From positions 1-5,115 of the forward strand of contig JAHEDN010000238.1 of assembly GCA_024641225.1 (NCBI GenBank): 5,115 nt of DNA, in the 5' to 3' direction. This document shows positions 4,045-5,115 of the stretch, piece by piece. The translations under genes were made by a program, and so were the position numbers. Source of the DNA: Burkholderiales bacterium. Lineage in GTDB: Bacteria > Pseudomonadota > Gammaproteobacteria > Burkholderiales > Burkholderiaceae_F. The notes under the pieces are model-generated. The model did not search any database and was not told where the DNA came from. It was given only the letters and a program-made list of their open reading frames with translations. How positions within the stretch are numbered: position 1 is the stretch's first letter; the number at the start of each line of letters is the position of its first letter.

Positions 4045-5115
4045 ATGCCGTACTCGTTCACCGAAAAGAAACGGATCCGTAAGAGCTTCGCCAAGCGGCC
4101 GGCCGTGCAGGCCGTGCCCTTCCTGCTGGCGACCCAGCTCGAGTCGTACATGCAATTCCTGCAGGCCGACGTGCCACCGTCGCAGCGCAAGCCCGAGGGC
4201 CTGCAGGCGGCGTTCCTGTCGATCTTCCCCATCTCCAGCCACAACGGAATGGCGCGGCTGGAGTTCGGCGGCTTCAACCTCGGCGACCCGCCGTTCGACG
4301 TTAAAGAATGCCAGCAGCGCGGGCTGACCTTCGCTTCGCCGCTGCGCGCCAAGGTGCGGCTGGTGATCATGGATCGCGAGGCGTCCAAGCCGACGGTCAA
4401 GGAGGTCAAGGAGCAGGAGGTCTACATGGGCGAGATTCCGCTCATGACGACCACCGGCTCCTTTGTCATCAACGGCACCGAGCGGGTGATCGTCTCTCAG
4501 CTGCACCGTTCGCCGGGCGTGTTCTTCGAGCACGACCGCGGCAAGACGCACTCGAGCGGCAAGCTGCTGTTCTCGGCGCGGGTGATCCCGTATCGCGGCT
4601 CCTGGCTGGACTTCGAGTTCGATCCGAAAGACATCGTCTACTTCCGCGTCGACCGCCGCCGCAAGATGCCGGCGACGATCCTGCTGAAAGCGATCGGCCT
4701 GTCGCCAGAGCAGATCCTGGCGCACTTCTTCTCCTTCGACACCTTTGCGCTTTCGACGACCGGCGGGGCGCATATGGAGCTGATCGCGGAGCGGCTGCGC
4801 GGCGAGACCGCGCGCTTCGACATCGTCGACAGGACGGGCAAGGTGATCGTCGCCCGCGACAAGCGCATCAACGCCAAGCACATTCGCGACATGGAAGCGG
4901 CGGGCATGAAGCGCATCGAGGTGCCCGATGACTACCTGATCGGTCGCGTGCTGGCCGCCAGCGTGGTCGACGGAGACACCGGGGAGGTGCTTGCCAACGC
5001 CAACGACGAGCTCACCGAGGAACTGCTCGGCAAGCTGCGCGCCGCGAGCGTCAAGGAGATCCGCACGATCTACACCAACGACCTCGACCAGGGGCCGTTC
5101 ATCTCCAATACGCTG
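4045..5115 (+). CDS. rpoB: DNA-directed RNA polymerase subunit beta, N-terminal part
   Basis: RpoB is the second largest RNA polymerase subunit and forms one side of the active-site cleft. The window holds the first 357 codons and the frame runs off the 3' end; the full protein is typically about 1,350-1,370 residues in betaproteobacteria. Visible parts include the N-terminal YSFTEKKRIRKSFAKRP, MGEIPLMTTTGSFVINGTER (about 128-147), VIVSQLHRSPGVFFE (148-162), then SSGKLLFSARVIPYRGSWLD and FDPKD. R147 and V150 align with E. coli R143 and V146 near the rifampicin pocket; both look wild type. The main rifampicin region lies beyond the window. The ATG at 4045 follows GGAG (4036-4039) with a 5-base gap. 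The gene is presumably transcribed from upstream through the structured spacer and followed by rpoC outside the window. Confidence 0.98.
   Translation, partial: MPYSFTEKKRIRKSFAKRPAVQAVPFLLATQLESYMQFLQADVPPSQRKPEGLQAAFLSIFPISSHNGMARLEFGGFNLGDPPFDVKECQQRGLTFASPLRAKVRLVIMDREASKPTVKEVKEQEVYMGEIPLMTTTGSFVINGTERVIVSQLHRSPGVFFEHDRGKTHSSGKLLFSARVIPYRGSWLDFEFDPKDIVYFRVDRRRKMPATILLKAIGLSPEQILAHFFSFDTFALSTTGGAHMELIAERLRGETARFDIVDRTGKVIVARDKRINAKHIRDMEAAGMKRIEVPDDYLIGRVLAASVVDGDTGEVLANANDELTEELLGKLRAASVKEIRTIYTNDLDQGPFISNTL

Noticed and set aside
3447..4881. Long minus-strand frames (3447-4409 and 3814-4881) over rplL, the spacer and rpoB
   Set aside because: They are low-complexity shadows of rplL and rpoB in the antisense direction, have no recognisable family, and would cross the strong hairpins of the spacer.
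1..5115. Insertion sequence, CRISPR array, phage or toxin-antitoxin content
   Set aside because: All coding regions are accounted for by conserved housekeeping genes. No transposase, regular direct-repeat array, integrase or attachment duplication is visible.

Overview
The window is a stretch of the conserved bacterial translation/transcription superoperon in the order tuf (3' end) - tRNA-Trp - secE - nusG - rplK - rplA - rplJ - rplL - rpoB (5' part). Every gene is on the + strand. The gene order, a tRNA-Trp between tuf and secE, the high G+C content, and protein details (NusG, L10 and the RpoB N-terminus closest to the Burkholderia-type sequences I remember) point to a betaproteobacterium, probably Burkholderiales or a near relative. 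I cannot name the genus from sequence alone.

Layout. Bases 1-117 are the end of EF-Tu, and 133-208 a complete tRNA-Trp with encoded CCA. A strong GC hairpin (218-237) precedes secE (273-653). secE and nusG (653-1228) overlap by one base. A 124-base spacer leads to rplK (1353-1784), which abuts rplA (1785-2480). A 369-base noncoding stretch follows; it holds a terminator-like hairpin and what I read as the rplJL (L10) autoregulatory leader. Then come rplJ (2850-3380, GTG start), rplL (3438-3821), a highly structured 223-base spacer, and rpoB from 4045 through the window end.

How the genes work together. EF-Tu and tRNA-Trp serve translation elongation. SecE is the essential small subunit of the SecYEG translocon. 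NusG is the elongation factor that couples RNA polymerase to the ribosome. L11, L1, L10 and L7/L12 form the L1 stalk and the GTPase-associated stalk of the 50S subunit, where EF-Tu and EF-G act. RpoB is the beta subunit of RNA polymerase. In E. coli these genes are balanced by ribosomal-protein feedback (L1 on rplKA, L10-L12 on rplJL) and by attenuation plus RNase III processing between rplL and rpoB. The spacers here contain structures in matching places.

I see no unknown gene system, mobile element, CRISPR array or phage-like segment. The points worth a second look are in RNA structure and one protein detail: (1) the rplL-rpoB spacer, where a 21-of-22-pair long stem shares an arm with a competing 10-bp hairpin; (2) an extra hairpin segment inside the L10 leader, flanked by imperfect repeats; (3) an 11-residue repeat in the L7/L12-binding C-terminal helix of L10, suggesting an extra L12 dimer site.
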